Shown in pieces: positions 43,853-52,985 of a stretch of DNA of 62,821 bases; positions within the stretch are counted from its first letter, which is position 1, and every line of letters begins with the position of its first letter. The translations under genes were made by a program, and so were the position numbers. The notes under the pieces are model-generated. The model ran no database searches, was not told the DNA's origin, and saw nothing but the letters and a program-made list of their open reading frames with translations. The stretch comes from DASSLY01 sp035689185 (GTDB lineage Bacteria > Actinomycetota > Actinomycetes > Actinomycetales > Dermatophilaceae): NCBI GenBank assembly GCA_035689185.1, contig DASSLY010000046.1, positions 1 through 62,821 of the forward strand, in the 5' to 3' direction.

Positions 43853-45657
43853 CGGTGACGAGCGCGGTGCGGCCAAGCCACGCCAGCGGGCCGCCCTCCC
43901 GCGCCCGACGGCCGCGCTCGATGCCCTTCTCGATCGCCCTCGTGCTCGGCCTGGAGGCGGCCGCGGTGGCTGCTGTCGCCGCGACGACGGTTCGGCTGCC
44001 GGTCACCAGCGACGTCGGCTTGGTGGCAGCACTGCCGGTCGCCTACTGGCTGGGCGTCCTGGGACTCAATGTGGCCTTTCTGATGGTGCTGCGTTCGGGG
44101 CTGCACCACCGGTCCCGCTCCTTCGAGCTGGCCGTCCTGCTCTCGGCGCTGGTGTTCGTGCTCAACGGTGCCGGTGCCCTGGCATCCGGCAGCGCCCGCG
44201 GTGAGGCGGCCTTCCGGCACGCCGGCATCACCGATGCGCTCATCAGCACCGGGCAGATCAACCCCGAAGTGGACGCGTACTTCTCCTGGCCCGGATTCTT
44301 CGCGTTCCTGGCGACCCTGTCCAAGGCCACCGGCATCGACGCCCTTGCCCTCACCGCCTGGGCACCTGTGGTCAACGCCCTGCTGTGGCTGCCGGCGTTG
44401 GCGCTGGTGGCCCGGGCTCTCACGCCCACCAGTCGCGCCCGCTGGCTGGCCCTGTGGCTGTTCTGCCTGGGGAACTGGATCGACCAGGACTACCTGTCGC
44501 CGCAGGCGTTCGGCTTCCTGCTCTACCTGGCCGTCATCGGGTTGCTGCTCGGCCAGCTGTCGTCCAGTGCCGGCCGGCCGGCCGGGTGGCGCTGGCGCCG
44601 GCTGCAAGCCTGGTGGCAGCAACGCCGCCCGGAGGGGCCGGGTTCCCCCGCGCAGCGACGTGCTGTCCTGCTCCTGTGTGTTCTGCTCGCCGGGGCGATC
44701 ATCGCCAGCCACCAGCTCACCCCGTTCATGCTCATCGTCTCCGTGGCGGCCCTGGTGGTGATCGGGCGCTGCTGGGCCACCGGCCTGCCCGCTGCAATGG
44801 CCCTGATGCTGGTCATCTGGCTGGTGTTCCCAGCCAGCAGCTACCTCGTCGGGCACCCGCCGTTGGCGGACAGCGGGATCGGCCTGGCCGCGTCCACCAG
44901 CCTCACCGGCCGGGTCGTGGGCACCCCCGGGCACGTCGTGGTGGTCTTCGTGCGCATCGCGGTGATGGCGGCGATCTGGCTGCTGGCGGGTGCCGGTGCC
45001 TGGCTGCTGCACCGGCGGGGACGGTTGGACGGCCGGCTGGTGGCCCTCGCGGTCGCTCCGTTCCTCGTCTTCCCGGCCCAGTCCTACGGCGGGGAGATCC
45101 TGCTGCGGGTTGCGCTGTTCTCGTTGCCGTTCACCAGTGTGCTGGCGGCCGAGGCCCTGCTCGCTCCGTCACCTCGGATGAGCCGGCGGCGGACGGTCGG
45201 TGTCGGGTTGGCGTGCTTCCTGCTCGCGCTGGGCACGGTCACCTCGCGTTACGGGAACGCGCGGTTCGACATGTTCACGGCCGCGGAGACCCAAGCGGCG
45301 CAGCGGCTGTACCAGCTCGCGCCGCCCGGTGGCACGCTGATCGCCTGGGCGCATCCTGCGCTGTGGCAGTTCCGCGACTACCTGGACGTGAAGACCGTCA
45401 CCGTGGCAAAGGCCTGCGGTCCGGCTTTCCAGGCGGCGCCCTGTGTCGCGGCGGTGCTCGCTGCGGGCCGGCACAACCCCAAGGGCGCGCTGGTGATACT
45501 CACCCGTTCGGGGGAGTCATCGCTGACGACCCAAGGGCTGGCAGCCCCGGATCAGGTGCGCAAGCTCAAGGTCCTGCTGGCGGCAGAACGAGGCGTTCAG
45601 CTCGCGTACACCAATGCGGACGCCCGGATCTACCGGATCGGGGAGGCCCGTGGCTGA
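43849..45657 (+). CDS. large polytopic membrane protein, GT-C or polymerase-like
   Basis: A 602-residue protein with about 12 hydrophobic segments. An N-terminal acidic loop (ALISTGQINPEVDAYFSWPG) and a conserved-looking WIDQDYLSPQAFGFLLYLA loop suggest a lipid-phosphate-sugar-dependent GT-C transferase or a Wzy-like polymerase. The C-terminal 110 residues are extracellular or soluble. GTG start overlaps the flippase stop. The location between flippase and small membrane proteins supports a glycan-polymerising role. Confidence 0.7.
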   Translation: MTVTSAVRPSHASGPPSRARRPRSMPFSIALVLGLEAAAVAAVAATTVRLPVTSDVGLVAALPVAYWLGVLGLNVAFLMVLRSGLHHRSRSFELAVLLSALVFVLNGAGALASGSARGEAAFRHAGITDALISTGQINPEVDAYFSWPGFFAFLATLSKATGIDALALTAWAPVVNALLWLPALALVARALTPTSRARWLALWLFCLGNWIDQDYLSPQAFGFLLYLAVIGLLLGQLSSSAGRPAGWRWRRLQAWWQQRRPEGPGSPAQRRAVLLLCVLLAGAIIASHQLTPFMLIVSVAALVVIGRCWATGLPAAMALMLVIWLVFPASSYLVGHPPLADSGIGLAASTSLTGRVVGTPGHVVVVFVRIAVMAAIWLLAGAGAWLLHRRGRLDGRLVALAVAPFLVFPAQSYGGEILLRVALFSLPFTSVLAAEALLAPSPRMSRRRTVGVGLACFLLALGTVTSRYGNARFDMFTAAETQAAQRLYQLAPPGGTLIAWAHPALWQFRDYLDVKTVTVAKACGPAFQAAPCVAAVLAAGRHNPKGALVILTRSGESSLTTQGLAAPDQVRKLKVLLAAERGVQLAYTNADARIYRIGEARG

Positions 45658-46015
45658 CCCGTCGAAAGCGCGTCGCCCAGGGCTGCGGCTGCGGCCGGAC
45701 CCGGCCGGTCGAGCGGTGCTCTCCGCATCGGTCGCATCCCTGCTCCTGCTGCTCGTCGGGGCGCCCCAACCGGTGCGGCTGGTCGTGGCCGCGGCGCTCG
45801 TCGCGGTGCTGCCCGGCTTCGGCGTGGTACGCCTTATCGGGTTCACCGACCGGCTCACCACCGTGGTGGCGAGCCTGGCGCTCAGCCTCGGGCTCACCAC
45901 CGTGGTGTCGACGGCGTTGACCTATCTGGGCTGGTGGTCCTGGCAGCTGTCGTTGACGGTGCTCGCCGCGGTGGCCGCGGTGGCCGCGTGCTGTCGTCCG
46001 GTGCGACAGGCATGA
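45650..46015 (+). CDS. small membrane protein, 121 residues
   Basis: GTG start eight bases inside the end of the previous gene. Three hydrophobic segments: VASLLLLLVGAPQPVRLVVAA region, VVASLALSLGLTTVV and LSLTVLAAVAAVAA. The pattern LPGFGVVRLIGFTDRLTTVV recalls the N-terminal part of DUF1616-type membrane proteins. Likely a subunit of the glycan export or polymerisation machinery, by context. Confidence 0.7.
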   Translation: MADPSKARRPGLRLRPDPAGRAVLSASVASLLLLLVGAPQPVRLVVAAALVAVLPGFGVVRLIGFTDRLTTVVASLALSLGLTTVVSTALTYLGWWSWQLSLTVLAAVAAVAACCRPVRQA

Positions 46016-46194
46016 AACTGCTTGCGGCGCTGTGCGCCGTCGCGCTCCTCGGGGTCTTGGTCCGCCGCTGCGCGGATCAGGTGGGCAGGACCGACGTCGC
46101 TTCGAGCTGGCGGAAGTTCAACCCCTTCGAGGCCGCCCTGATCTGCGCCGTCGTCGTCCTCCTCGTCCCGCAGGCCGTGGGCTTGCTGACATGA
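46012..46194 (+). CDS. very small membrane protein, 60 residues
   Basis: An ATGA-coupled gene between the 121-residue membrane protein and the metallophosphoesterase. Two hydrophobic helices (LLAALCAVALLGVLV and ALICAVVVLLVPQAVGLL) frame a polar RTDVASSWRKFNPFEA loop. Coupled overlap on both sides supports it as real. Function unknown. Confidence 0.7.
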   Translation: MKLLAALCAVALLGVLVRRCADQVGRTDVASSWRKFNPFEAALICAVVVLLVPQAVGLLT

Positions 46195-47228
46195 GCGCCA
46201 GCCAGACCTGGTGGTTCGTCGGAGACCTCCACCTCGACACCCGACCCGAACCTCGGGGCACAGGCGCGGCGTTCGCGGCGTTCGTGCACGAGCTGGCCGG
46301 CTCCCAGCACACCGCCCGGCATCTTGTCCTGCTCGGCGACACCTTCGAGCTGGTCCGTCATCGGGAGGCCGCAGCCCGGCTGCGCGAGATCGCCGTGGCG
46401 CACGCGGACGCCTTCGCCGCCCTGCGCGCGGCCGTCCGGCACGGCGTGCACGTGCACTTCGTCTGCGGCAACCACGACGCCGCGCTGGCTCGCCCCGACG
46501 TTGCCGGCGTGCTGCTCTCGTTGCTCGGCCACCCGTCGCAGGGCGTCGCCGTCCACGCCTGGGCCCTCGCGGCGCCCGGCGCCTTCTACTGCGAGCACGG
46601 TCACCAGCATCACGAAGTCCACCGGGTGGCAACCTTGTTGAGCCAGCAAGAGTCGCTGTGGGCCGAATGGCTGGCCGACCGCTCCGGTGGCGTGGGCCGC
46701 CGCGCCATGAGTTTCCTGCGGGCGACGGCAGGCGTGCCCAGGCGTGAACGAGCGGCGAGGTCGCCCGCATACCTGGCCCGGCTGGACGAAGAGGCGCTGC
46801 GGATCGGGCTGACGGCGCAGGCGGTTCGCGACCTGGCACAAACCTCCGCGGTGAAGGTCGCTCCGGCCCTGGCCAGAGTCGGCTGGCGGGTGCTCAGCCG
46901 CCGTGTTTCGGCAAGCCGGCCCTACGGCCTGCGCCCGGCCGCCGCGCGAGTGCACCGGATCCTCCGGCGGCACGGCAGCGGCGTCCCCACTGTCCTGTTC
47001 GCGCACACGCACCGAGCCGAGGACACCTCCCTGGCGCAGGCCACCGGCCGGTACGTCAACGTGGGCACCTGGTCGGCGGACGTGCGCGGCGCGGGTCCGG
47101 ACGGCGCGGACCCCGACCTGTTTCCGTATGCGCGCATCGTCATGCGCACCGGCGAAGCGGCGACCGCGACGCTGCGGTACTGGCGCCGCATACCGGCCCA
47201 CCGGACCGTCGCCCGCCACCCGGCCTGA
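46191..47228 (+). CDS. metallophosphoesterase
   Basis: A 345-residue calcineurin-like phosphoesterase. All metal motifs are present: GDLHLD, LGDTFE, CGNHD, EHGHQHH and AHTHRAED. A helical insert of about 100 residues lies between the GHxH and HTH motifs. It resembles LpxH-type enzymes in layout but this organism should not make lipid A, so it may hydrolyse a nucleotide-sugar or lipid-linked intermediate of the cluster. It is coupled to the small membrane protein by an ATGA overlap. Confidence 0.85.
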   Translation: MSASQTWWFVGDLHLDTRPEPRGTGAAFAAFVHELAGSQHTARHLVLLGDTFELVRHREAAARLREIAVAHADAFAALRAAVRHGVHVHFVCGNHDAALARPDVAGVLLSLLGHPSQGVAVHAWALAAPGAFYCEHGHQHHEVHRVATLLSQQESLWAEWLADRSGGVGRRAMSFLRATAGVPRRERAARSPAYLARLDEEALRIGLTAQAVRDLAQTSAVKVAPALARVGWRVLSRRVSASRPYGLRPAAARVHRILRRHGSGVPTVLFAHTHRAEDTSLAQATGRYVNVGTWSADVRGAGPDGADPDLFPYARIVMRTGEAATATLRYWRRIPAHRTVARHPA

Positions 47229-47285
47229 ACCACGCAACCGACCGCCCGCCGCCCCCACGGAATCCCAACCGGAACGGAGATCAGA

Positions 47286-48620
47286 ATGGCTACCGCCCCT
47301 TCATCCGTCGCCTCCGCGCGGCGGGTCCGCGCTCGGAGCGCCGGCCTGGCCACCGCCATGATGGTGCTGGGCCTCGCAACCCTGGTGACTCCACCGAGCG
47401 CCAGCCCGGCCGCGGTCACAGCCGGCTACCGCGACTTCTCCTACTCCGGCTCCATCACCGCGCCCACCGGGCAGAAGCCGGAGAGCAAGCTGTGGTTCAC
47501 CGACGGCAGCTGGTGGGGTGCCCTGTGGAACGCCTCCATCCGCCGGATGGAGATCCACCGTTTCAACCGGGGGTCCCAGGCCACCCACGCCTGGACGGCG
47601 ACCGGCGCCGTCATCGACACGCGCCGCAACAGCGAGGCGGATGTGCTGTGGGACCAGAAGAGCTCCAAGCTCTACGTGGTCACCCATCTCAAGGACACCG
47701 ACTCCGCGACCACGGATCTCGGCCTGCGGTTCCGCCGGTTCGGCTACAACGCTGCCACCAACGCCTACAGCCTTGAGGTGACCCACGACGTCGTCAGCCG
47801 CAAGGTCGAGGCCGCCGTCATGGACAAGGACAGCCGCGGCCGGCTGTGGGTCACCTACACCACCGACAACGGCCGAGGCGGCCGCGAGGTGCGCGTCGCG
47901 CACAGCACCACCAGTGACACGACGTGGACCAGCCCCTCCGTCCCGCCCGTGGCGGGGGCGGGCAACCTCAGCACCGACGACATCTCGACGCTCGTGGCCT
48001 ATGTCGACCCGGTGAGCTCACAGCGGAGCATCGGGGTGCTGTGGAGCAACCAGAGCACGGGGAGCGGCCAGGGGCTGTACTTCGCCAGCCACCGCGACGG
48101 GAGCTCGGACTCGGTGTGGACCGGCACCCGGCTCTGCCAGACCACCCGCTGCCCCGACGACCACCTGAACATCAAGTCGCTGACCGCCGACGCCAGCGGA
48201 GCCGTCTTCGCGGTGGTGAAGACCTCCCTCAACGACGCCTCTCCGGCGGTGCCGACGGACCCGCTGATCGTGGTCTACCGGCTCAACCTCAGCGGCAGCT
48301 GGACCAAGAGCGTGGCCTGGAGGGTGGCGGACAACCTCACCCGCGCGATCATCGTGCTGGACACGGCGAACCGCCGGGTTCACGTGTTCGGGGCGGCGCC
48401 CTGCTGCAGCGGCGGAGTGATCTACACCAAGCAGGCCTCGTTCGACAGCCTGGCCTTCCCCACCGGCCTGGGGACCCCCTTCATCAAGAGCTCGACCGAC
48501 ACCAAGATCAACAACCCCACCTCGACCAAGCAGACCGTCAACGCCACGACTGGACTGCTCGTCCTGGCCGGCGACGACAGCACCCGGTTCTACCTGCACA
48601 ACCTGCTGCCACTGGGCTGA
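47286..48620 (+). CDS. secreted beta-propeller-like protein
   Basis: A 444-residue exported protein; signal peptide GLATAMMVLGLATLVTP, cleavage near SPAAV. The mature part has repeated beta-blade-like strings (KLWFTDGSWWGALWNASIRR, RLWVTYTTDNGRG, SIGVLWSNQSTG, AVFAVVKTSLND), recalling sialidase-type six-blade propellers, but no Asp-box or catalytic set is clear. A CCSGG pair is near the C terminus. It follows the glycan cluster by 57 bases with its own ribosome site and could bind the finished glycan. Confidence 0.7.
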   Translation: MATAPSSVASARRVRARSAGLATAMMVLGLATLVTPPSASPAAVTAGYRDFSYSGSITAPTGQKPESKLWFTDGSWWGALWNASIRRMEIHRFNRGSQATHAWTATGAVIDTRRNSEADVLWDQKSSKLYVVTHLKDTDSATTDLGLRFRRFGYNAATNAYSLEVTHDVVSRKVEAAVMDKDSRGRLWVTYTTDNGRGGREVRVAHSTTSDTTWTSPSVPPVAGAGNLSTDDISTLVAYVDPVSSQRSIGVLWSNQSTGSGQGLYFASHRDGSSDSVWTGTRLCQTTRCPDDHLNIKSLTADASGAVFAVVKTSLNDASPAVPTDPLIVVYRLNLSGSWTKSVAWRVADNLTRAIIVLDTANRRVHVFGAAPCCSGGVIYTKQASFDSLAFPTGLGTPFIKSSTDTKINNPTSTKQTVNATTGLLVLAGDDSTRFYLHNLLPLG

Positions 48621-48671
48621 GCCGAGGCTCGTCGTTGACCGTGCCGGTTGCGCTGAGCGCGTGGTGGACGC

Positions 48672-48705
48672 GGACCGGGCGGCGCGATGGTGTGTCGCCC
48701 GGTCC
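48672..48705. terminator. bidirectional hairpin between convergent genes
   Basis: A perfect 10-bp inverted repeat (GGACCGGGCG / CGCCCGGTCC) with a 14-base loop lies between the stops of the secreted propeller gene and def. It could terminate both. Confidence 0.6.
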
Positions 48706-48737
48706 GGCCAACGCCGAGCCGAGCAGGCCATGCGTGG

Positions 48738-49319
48738 CTAGACGCCGTCCGCGTCCTGGCTGGCCGGGTCCCAGGTGAGGACCTTCCGCTTGGCCCAGCC
48801 CCGGGCCAGGACCGCCTTCTTGGAGTCCCGCTTGTCGATGCCGGCGAGCCGGTCCAGGTAGAGCCAGCCGTCCAGGTGGTCGGTCTCGTGCTGCAGCATC
48901 CGGGCGAACAGTCCCTCCCCGACCAGCTCCACCGGGTCGCCGTCGAGGTCGATGCCACGGACCCGGGCCCAGTGCGAGCGGGCCGTGGGGAAGCTCTCCC
49001 CCGGCACGGACAGGCAGCCCTCCAGGTCCTCCTCCGGGTCGGGTTCGCCGATCGGCTCGGGCGCGACCTCCAGGACCGGGTTGATCACGTGCCCACGGTG
49101 GCGCACGTGCTGGTCGTCGGGGCAGTCGTAGACGAACAGCCGCAGCGGGACGCCGACCTGGTTCGCCGCCAACCCCACCCCGTGAGCGGCCGCCATCGTG
49201 TCGAACATGTCCCGGACCAGGTCCCGCACGTCGTCGGTGATGGCCTCGACACCGGCCGTGCGCTGGTGCAGGACCCGGTTTCCGACCACGGTGATGTTGC
49301 GTACCGCCACGGGGAGCAT
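48738..49319 (-). CDS. def: peptide deformylase
   Basis: A 193-residue enzyme that removes the formyl group from nascent proteins. All three motifs are intact: GVGLAANQVG, EGCLSVPG with metal ligand C102, and QHETDHLDG with H144, E145 and H148. Its start lies 19 bases from the divergent pntAA start, so both transcripts may be leaderless or have very short leaders. Confidence 0.95.
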   Translation of the reverse strand: MLPVAVRNITVVGNRVLHQRTAGVEAITDDVRDLVRDMFDTMAAAHGVGLAANQVGVPLRLFVYDCPDDQHVRHRGHVINPVLEVAPEPIGEPDPEEDLEGCLSVPGESFPTARSHWARVRGIDLDGDPVELVGEGLFARMLQHETDHLDGWLYLDRLAGIDKRDSKKAVLARGWAKRKVLTWDPASQDADGV

Positions 49320-49325
49320 CTTGCC

Positions 49326-49331
49326 CTAGGT
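49326..49331 (+). promoter_or_regulatory. candidate -10 element of pntAA (leaderless)
   Basis: TAGGTT fits the TANNNT pattern and ends seven bases before the pntAA ATG, the spacing expected when transcription starts at the A of ATG. The gap to def is too small for a normal leader. Confidence 0.4.
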
Positions 49332-49338
49332 TCTGGCC

Positions 49339-50460
49339 ATGCTCGTCGCCGTTCCTGCCGAGACCAGACCTGGTGAACGCCGGGTCGCGCTGACTCCCGA
49401 GGCGGTGAAGGGCCTGATCGGCCAGGGTCATCGCGTCCTGGTCGAAGCCGGCGCCGGCCGCCATGCGATGGCGACCGACGCGGCATACCAGCAGGCGGGG
49501 GGCGAGGTCCGCGAAGGGGACGTGCTCGCCGACGCCGACGTGGTGACGCACGTGCGGCCGCTGCTCCCCGATCAGGTGGGGCGGCTGCGTCGCGGGGCGA
49601 TGACGGTCGGCTTCGTGACCGGGCCGGGGGAGCTGGACGGCGTGCGCGCGCTGCGGGACGGGGGGATCACGGCCCTGGCGTTGGAGCTGGTGCCGCGGAT
49701 CTCCCGGGCGCAGTCCATGGATGCGCTGAGCTCCCAGGCCCTGGTGGCCGGCTACCGGTGCGCGCTGGAGGCCGCCATGCGCCTGCCGAAGTTCTTCCCG
49801 CTGTTCATGACGGCGGCGGGCACGGTGCCGCCGGCCCGGGTCCTCGTGCTCGGTGCCGGGGTCGCCGGACTGCAGGCGATCGCCACGGCCCGCCGGCTCG
49901 GCGCCGTGGTCGAGGCCTACGACGTGCGGGCGGCCTCGGCTGACGAGGTGCGCTCGATGGGTGCGATCTTCATCGACCTGGGGCTGGACACGGTCGAGGG
50001 AGCCGGGGGTTACGCGCGGGAGCTAACCGAGGACCGCGCGCGCCGCCAGCAGCAGGCGCTGGCACCGTTCATCGCCAAGTCCGACGTGCTGATCACCACG
50101 GCCGCGGTGCCGGGCCGGCCGGCGCCCCTGCTGGTCACTGCGCAGATGGCCGCCGGTATGCCGCTCGGCTCGGTCATCATCGACCTGGCCGCCGAGAGCG
50201 GCGGGAACGTGGAGGGCTCGCGCGCCGGCGAGGAGGTCACGGTGGGCGGGGTGTGTGTGCTCGGGATGGCCGACGCGGCCTCGGCGCTGCCGGTCGACGC
50301 GTCGCGGCTGTACGCGAAGAACGTGACCAACCTGCTTGCCCTGGGGCTGGAGGTGGACGGGTTCACCCTCGACCTGGGCGACGAGGTGTTGGATGGGGCC
50401 TGCGTCGTGCACGCCGGCGAGGTCCGGCACGCTCCGACCGCCTCGCTGCTGGAGGGCTGA
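49339..50460 (+). CDS. pntAA: NAD(P) transhydrogenase, alpha-1 subunit (split type)
   Basis: A 373-residue NAD(H)-binding subunit (domain I). ETRPGERRVALTPEAV, the PRISRAQSMDALSSQA loop and the Rossmann motif VLVLGAGVAGLQAI (G172-G177) are diagnostic. The enzyme uses the proton gradient to make NADPH from NADH. It ends without membrane helices, which are on the separate pntAB gene three bases on. This is the split three-gene form; a fused form is at 59367. Confidence 0.95.
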   Translation: MLVAVPAETRPGERRVALTPEAVKGLIGQGHRVLVEAGAGRHAMATDAAYQQAGGEVREGDVLADADVVTHVRPLLPDQVGRLRRGAMTVGFVTGPGELDGVRALRDGGITALALELVPRISRAQSMDALSSQALVAGYRCALEAAMRLPKFFPLFMTAAGTVPPARVLVLGAGVAGLQAIATARRLGAVVEAYDVRAASADEVRSMGAIFIDLGLDTVEGAGGYARELTEDRARRQQQALAPFIAKSDVLITTAAVPGRPAPLLVTAQMAAGMPLGSVIIDLAAESGGNVEGSRAGEEVTVGGVCVLGMADAASALPVDASRLYAKNVTNLLALGLEVDGFTLDLGDEVLDGACVVHAGEVRHAPTASLLEG

Positions 50461-50463
50461 GCG

Positions 50464-50751
50464 ATGGACGGTGTCGCGCTGCTGACGATCTTCGTGCTGG
50501 CGGTCTTCGTCGGCTTCGAGGTCGTCTCCAAGGTCTCGACCACGCTGCATACGCCGCTGATGAGCGGCGCCAACGCGATCCACGGGGTCATCCTCGTCGG
50601 GGCGATCATCGTCGCCGGGCACGCCCATACCGCGTTCGGGCTGGTGCTCGGGCTGGCTGCGGTTGTGCTGGCGACGGTGAACATGGTCGGCGGTTTCGTG
50701 GTGACCGACCGGATGCTGGAGATGTTCAAGGGTCGGGGCGCGCGACGATGA
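50464..50751 (+). CDS. pntAB: NAD(P) transhydrogenase, alpha-2 membrane subunit
   Basis: A 95-residue membrane subunit. It has three hydrophobic segments and the conserved KVSTTLHTPLMSGANAIHGV block, then the C-terminal NMVGGFVVTDRMLEMFKGR. The gene overlaps pntB by four bases (ATGA). Confidence 0.95.
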   Translation: MDGVALLTIFVLAVFVGFEVVSKVSTTLHTPLMSGANAIHGVILVGAIIVAGHAHTAFGLVLGLAAVVLATVNMVGGFVVTDRMLEMFKGRGARR

Positions 50752-52148
50752 GCCCGCTCAACCCGGCCGGGACCGGGGTCATCTACCTGGTCGCCGCCGT
50801 CTGCTTCATCCTGGCGCTGAAGGGCCTGTCCTCGCCGGGAACGGCCCGGCGGGGCAACCTCGTCGGCGCCGCGGGGGCGGTGCTGGCGGTGATCGTCGTC
50901 TTCTTCGCCGACGACCTGGACAACGTCCCGGCGATCCTCGGGGCCGTCGCGGTGGGCACCGTGGTTGGCGTCCCCGCCGCCCGCCGGGTGGCGATGACGC
51001 AGATCCCTCAGTTGGTGGCGCTGTTCAACGGGGTCGGCGGCGCCGCCGCGGCGATCGTGGCCGCGATGGAGCTGTCCGCGAGGCTGGCCGCAGACTCGCC
51101 GTACATCGAGGCCGGCGCGGGGGCGTTCACCGTCCTGGTCGGCTCGGTGAGCTTCTCCGGTTCGTGCGTCACCTTCGCCAAGCTGCAGGAGCTGATGACG
51201 ACCCGGCCGGTGACGGTGCGGTTCGGCCAGTACCTCTTCGGCGGCGGGCTGTTCGCCTCGGTCGTCTTGGCCGGGCTGGTCGTCGTCGACGCCTCCGACT
51301 CCCGGGTGTCGGCTGTGCTCGCGCTGGTGCTCGCGCTGGTATCGCTCGTGGTCGGCGTGCTGTTCGTGCTGCCCGTGGGCGGCGCGGACGTCCCGATCGT
51401 CATCTCGCTGCTGAACGCGTTCACCGGCCTGAGCGTCGCGGCCAGCGGCTACGTGCTGGACAACGTGCTGCTGCTCGTCGCAGGCACTCTCGTCGGTGCC
51501 AGCGGCACCATCCTGACCAGGCTCATGGCAGCGGCGATGGGACGCTCGCTGGCCTCGACCCTGTTCGGGGCATTCCGGCCACGGGCGGCGCAGCTGGCCG
51601 GCGCCGGCGCGGACCGGCCGGTGCGCTCCGGCTCCCCCGAGGACGTCGCGATCCTGCTCGCCTACGCCCGCAAGGTCGTCATCGTCCCCGGCTACGGGCT
51701 GGCCGTGGCGCAGGCGCAGCACACCATCCGCGAGCTGGCCGGGCTGCTCGAAGCGCGCGGCGTGGAGGTGCTCTACGGGATCCACCCGGTCGCCGGGCGC
51801 ATGCCCGGGCACATGAACGTGCTGCTCGCCGAGGCCAACGTGCCCTACGAGGTGCTCAAGGAGATGGACGAGGTCAATCCCGAGCTGGCCACCACCGACG
51901 TGGCGCTGGTGGTCGGTGCCAACGACGTGGTGAACCCGGCGGCGAAGACTACCCCGGGGGCGCCCATCTACGGCATGCCCATCCTGGAGGTGGCCCAGGC
52001 CCAGCAGGTGATCTTCCTCAAGCGGTCCATGCGCCCCGGTTTCGCCGGTATCGAGAACGAGTTGCTCTACGACCCCAAGACGATGCTGCTGTTCGGTGAC
52101 GCCAAGGACTCGTTGACCAAGGTGGTCAAGGCCTTGGAGTCACTGTGA
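50748..52148 (+). CDS. pntB: NAD(P) transhydrogenase, beta subunit
   Basis: A 466-residue subunit with about nine membrane helices (proton channel, domain II) and the NADP(H)-binding domain III at about 295-466. Domain III shows VVIVPGYGLAVAQAQHTIRE, YGIHPVAGRMPGHMNVLLAE and VALVVGANDVVNPAAKT. It completes the first transhydrogenase. It is about 55% alike by eye to the second PntB at 60903. Three bases separate its stop from the convergent gene. Confidence 0.95.
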   Translation: MSPLNPAGTGVIYLVAAVCFILALKGLSSPGTARRGNLVGAAGAVLAVIVVFFADDLDNVPAILGAVAVGTVVGVPAARRVAMTQIPQLVALFNGVGGAAAAIVAAMELSARLAADSPYIEAGAGAFTVLVGSVSFSGSCVTFAKLQELMTTRPVTVRFGQYLFGGGLFASVVLAGLVVVDASDSRVSAVLALVLALVSLVVGVLFVLPVGGADVPIVISLLNAFTGLSVAASGYVLDNVLLLVAGTLVGASGTILTRLMAAAMGRSLASTLFGAFRPRAAQLAGAGADRPVRSGSPEDVAILLAYARKVVIVPGYGLAVAQAQHTIRELAGLLEARGVEVLYGIHPVAGRMPGHMNVLLAEANVPYEVLKEMDEVNPELATTDVALVVGANDVVNPAAKTTPGAPIYGMPILEVAQAQQVIFLKRSMRPGFAGIENELLYDPKTMLLFGDAKDSLTKVVKALESL

Positions 52149-52151
52149 GCC

Positions 52152-52979
52152 TCAGTGCTCGGGTCGCGGCCGCAGGAGGGGGATCGGTCCGGTGTCCTCG
52201 CCGAGCTCCGCTGGCCCGCGCGGGTCGGGGCTGGGGTAGACCTGCTCCTGCCCGGCCGGGCGGACCGGGATCGCGGTGGACCAGTCCGGGTCGGTGCCGT
52301 CGTCGCCGCGCCGGCGCGGTCGCTCACCGGTCGGAGCGTGGCCGGAGCCTGGAACCGGCCCGTGGTAGCCCCCCGCCGGTGGCCAGGTGTTGTCGTCCCG
52401 GCGCGACCCCTGCGCGTCCGGCATGGCGGCAGCCGGTGGGGGCCCGGGGTCGGGGTGGTTCGGCTCGTCGGCGGGGACGCCGAATATCTCCGCGCAGATG
52501 AGCCGGTACGTCTCGTCCGGGTCGGGCACCCACTTGATCCGGCGCAGTGCCTGGTCCTGGCCGGCGCTCTCCAGCACGAACTCGCCGTAGACGAGCAGCC
52601 GCCCCAGCGGTGAGCGCACGTAGGACATGTCGGTCACCTTGGCCAGCGGCATCATGGCGACCTTCTGGGTGAGCAGGCCGTAGAAGAGCAGCAGCCGCTT
52701 GTCGGTCGCGACGAACCAGTCGTGCCGGCGCTCGAACAGCCGGTAGCCCATCCGGAACAGCAGCACCGCCCAGCCGATCCAGACCAGGTTGGAGAAGGCC
52801 GGCGCGCGCTCACCGAACGTGGTGTCCGCCCAGAACGCGAAGATCAGCCCGGCCAGGCAGGAGCCGACCGGCTCAGCAGCCTCGGCCCAGTGCTGGTGCA
52901 GGGCGACGACGACGTGCTCACCGTCGAGCAGGAACCGGTGCAGGGAGCGCGGGCCCTCCGGACCGCTGGGGGCGGTCAT
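52152..52979 (-). CDS. PH-domain (bPH2-like) membrane protein
   Basis: A 275-residue protein. Two hydrophobic helices (SCLAGLIFAFWAD and LVWIGWAVLLFRMGYRL) are followed by a bacterial PH-like domain (HDWFVATDKRLLLFYGLLTQKV, MPLAKVTDMSYVRSPLGRLLVYGEF). The C-terminal 100 residues are Pro/Asp-rich and probably disordered. This two-helix plus PH domain form is common in actinobacteria; function unknown. It lies just downstream of a 56-residue membrane-protein gene and may form an operon with it. Confidence 0.82.
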   Translation of the reverse strand: MTAPSGPEGPRSLHRFLLDGEHVVVALHQHWAEAAEPVGSCLAGLIFAFWADTTFGERAPAFSNLVWIGWAVLLFRMGYRLFERRHDWFVATDKRLLLFYGLLTQKVAMMPLAKVTDMSYVRSPLGRLLVYGEFVLESAGQDQALRRIKWVPDPDETYRLICAEIFGVPADEPNHPDPGPPPAAAMPDAQGSRRDDNTWPPAGGYHGPVPGSGHAPTGERPRRRGDDGTDPDWSTAIPVRPAGQEQVYPSPDPRGPAELGEDTGPIPLLRPRPEH

Positions 52980-52985
52980 CGGGGC

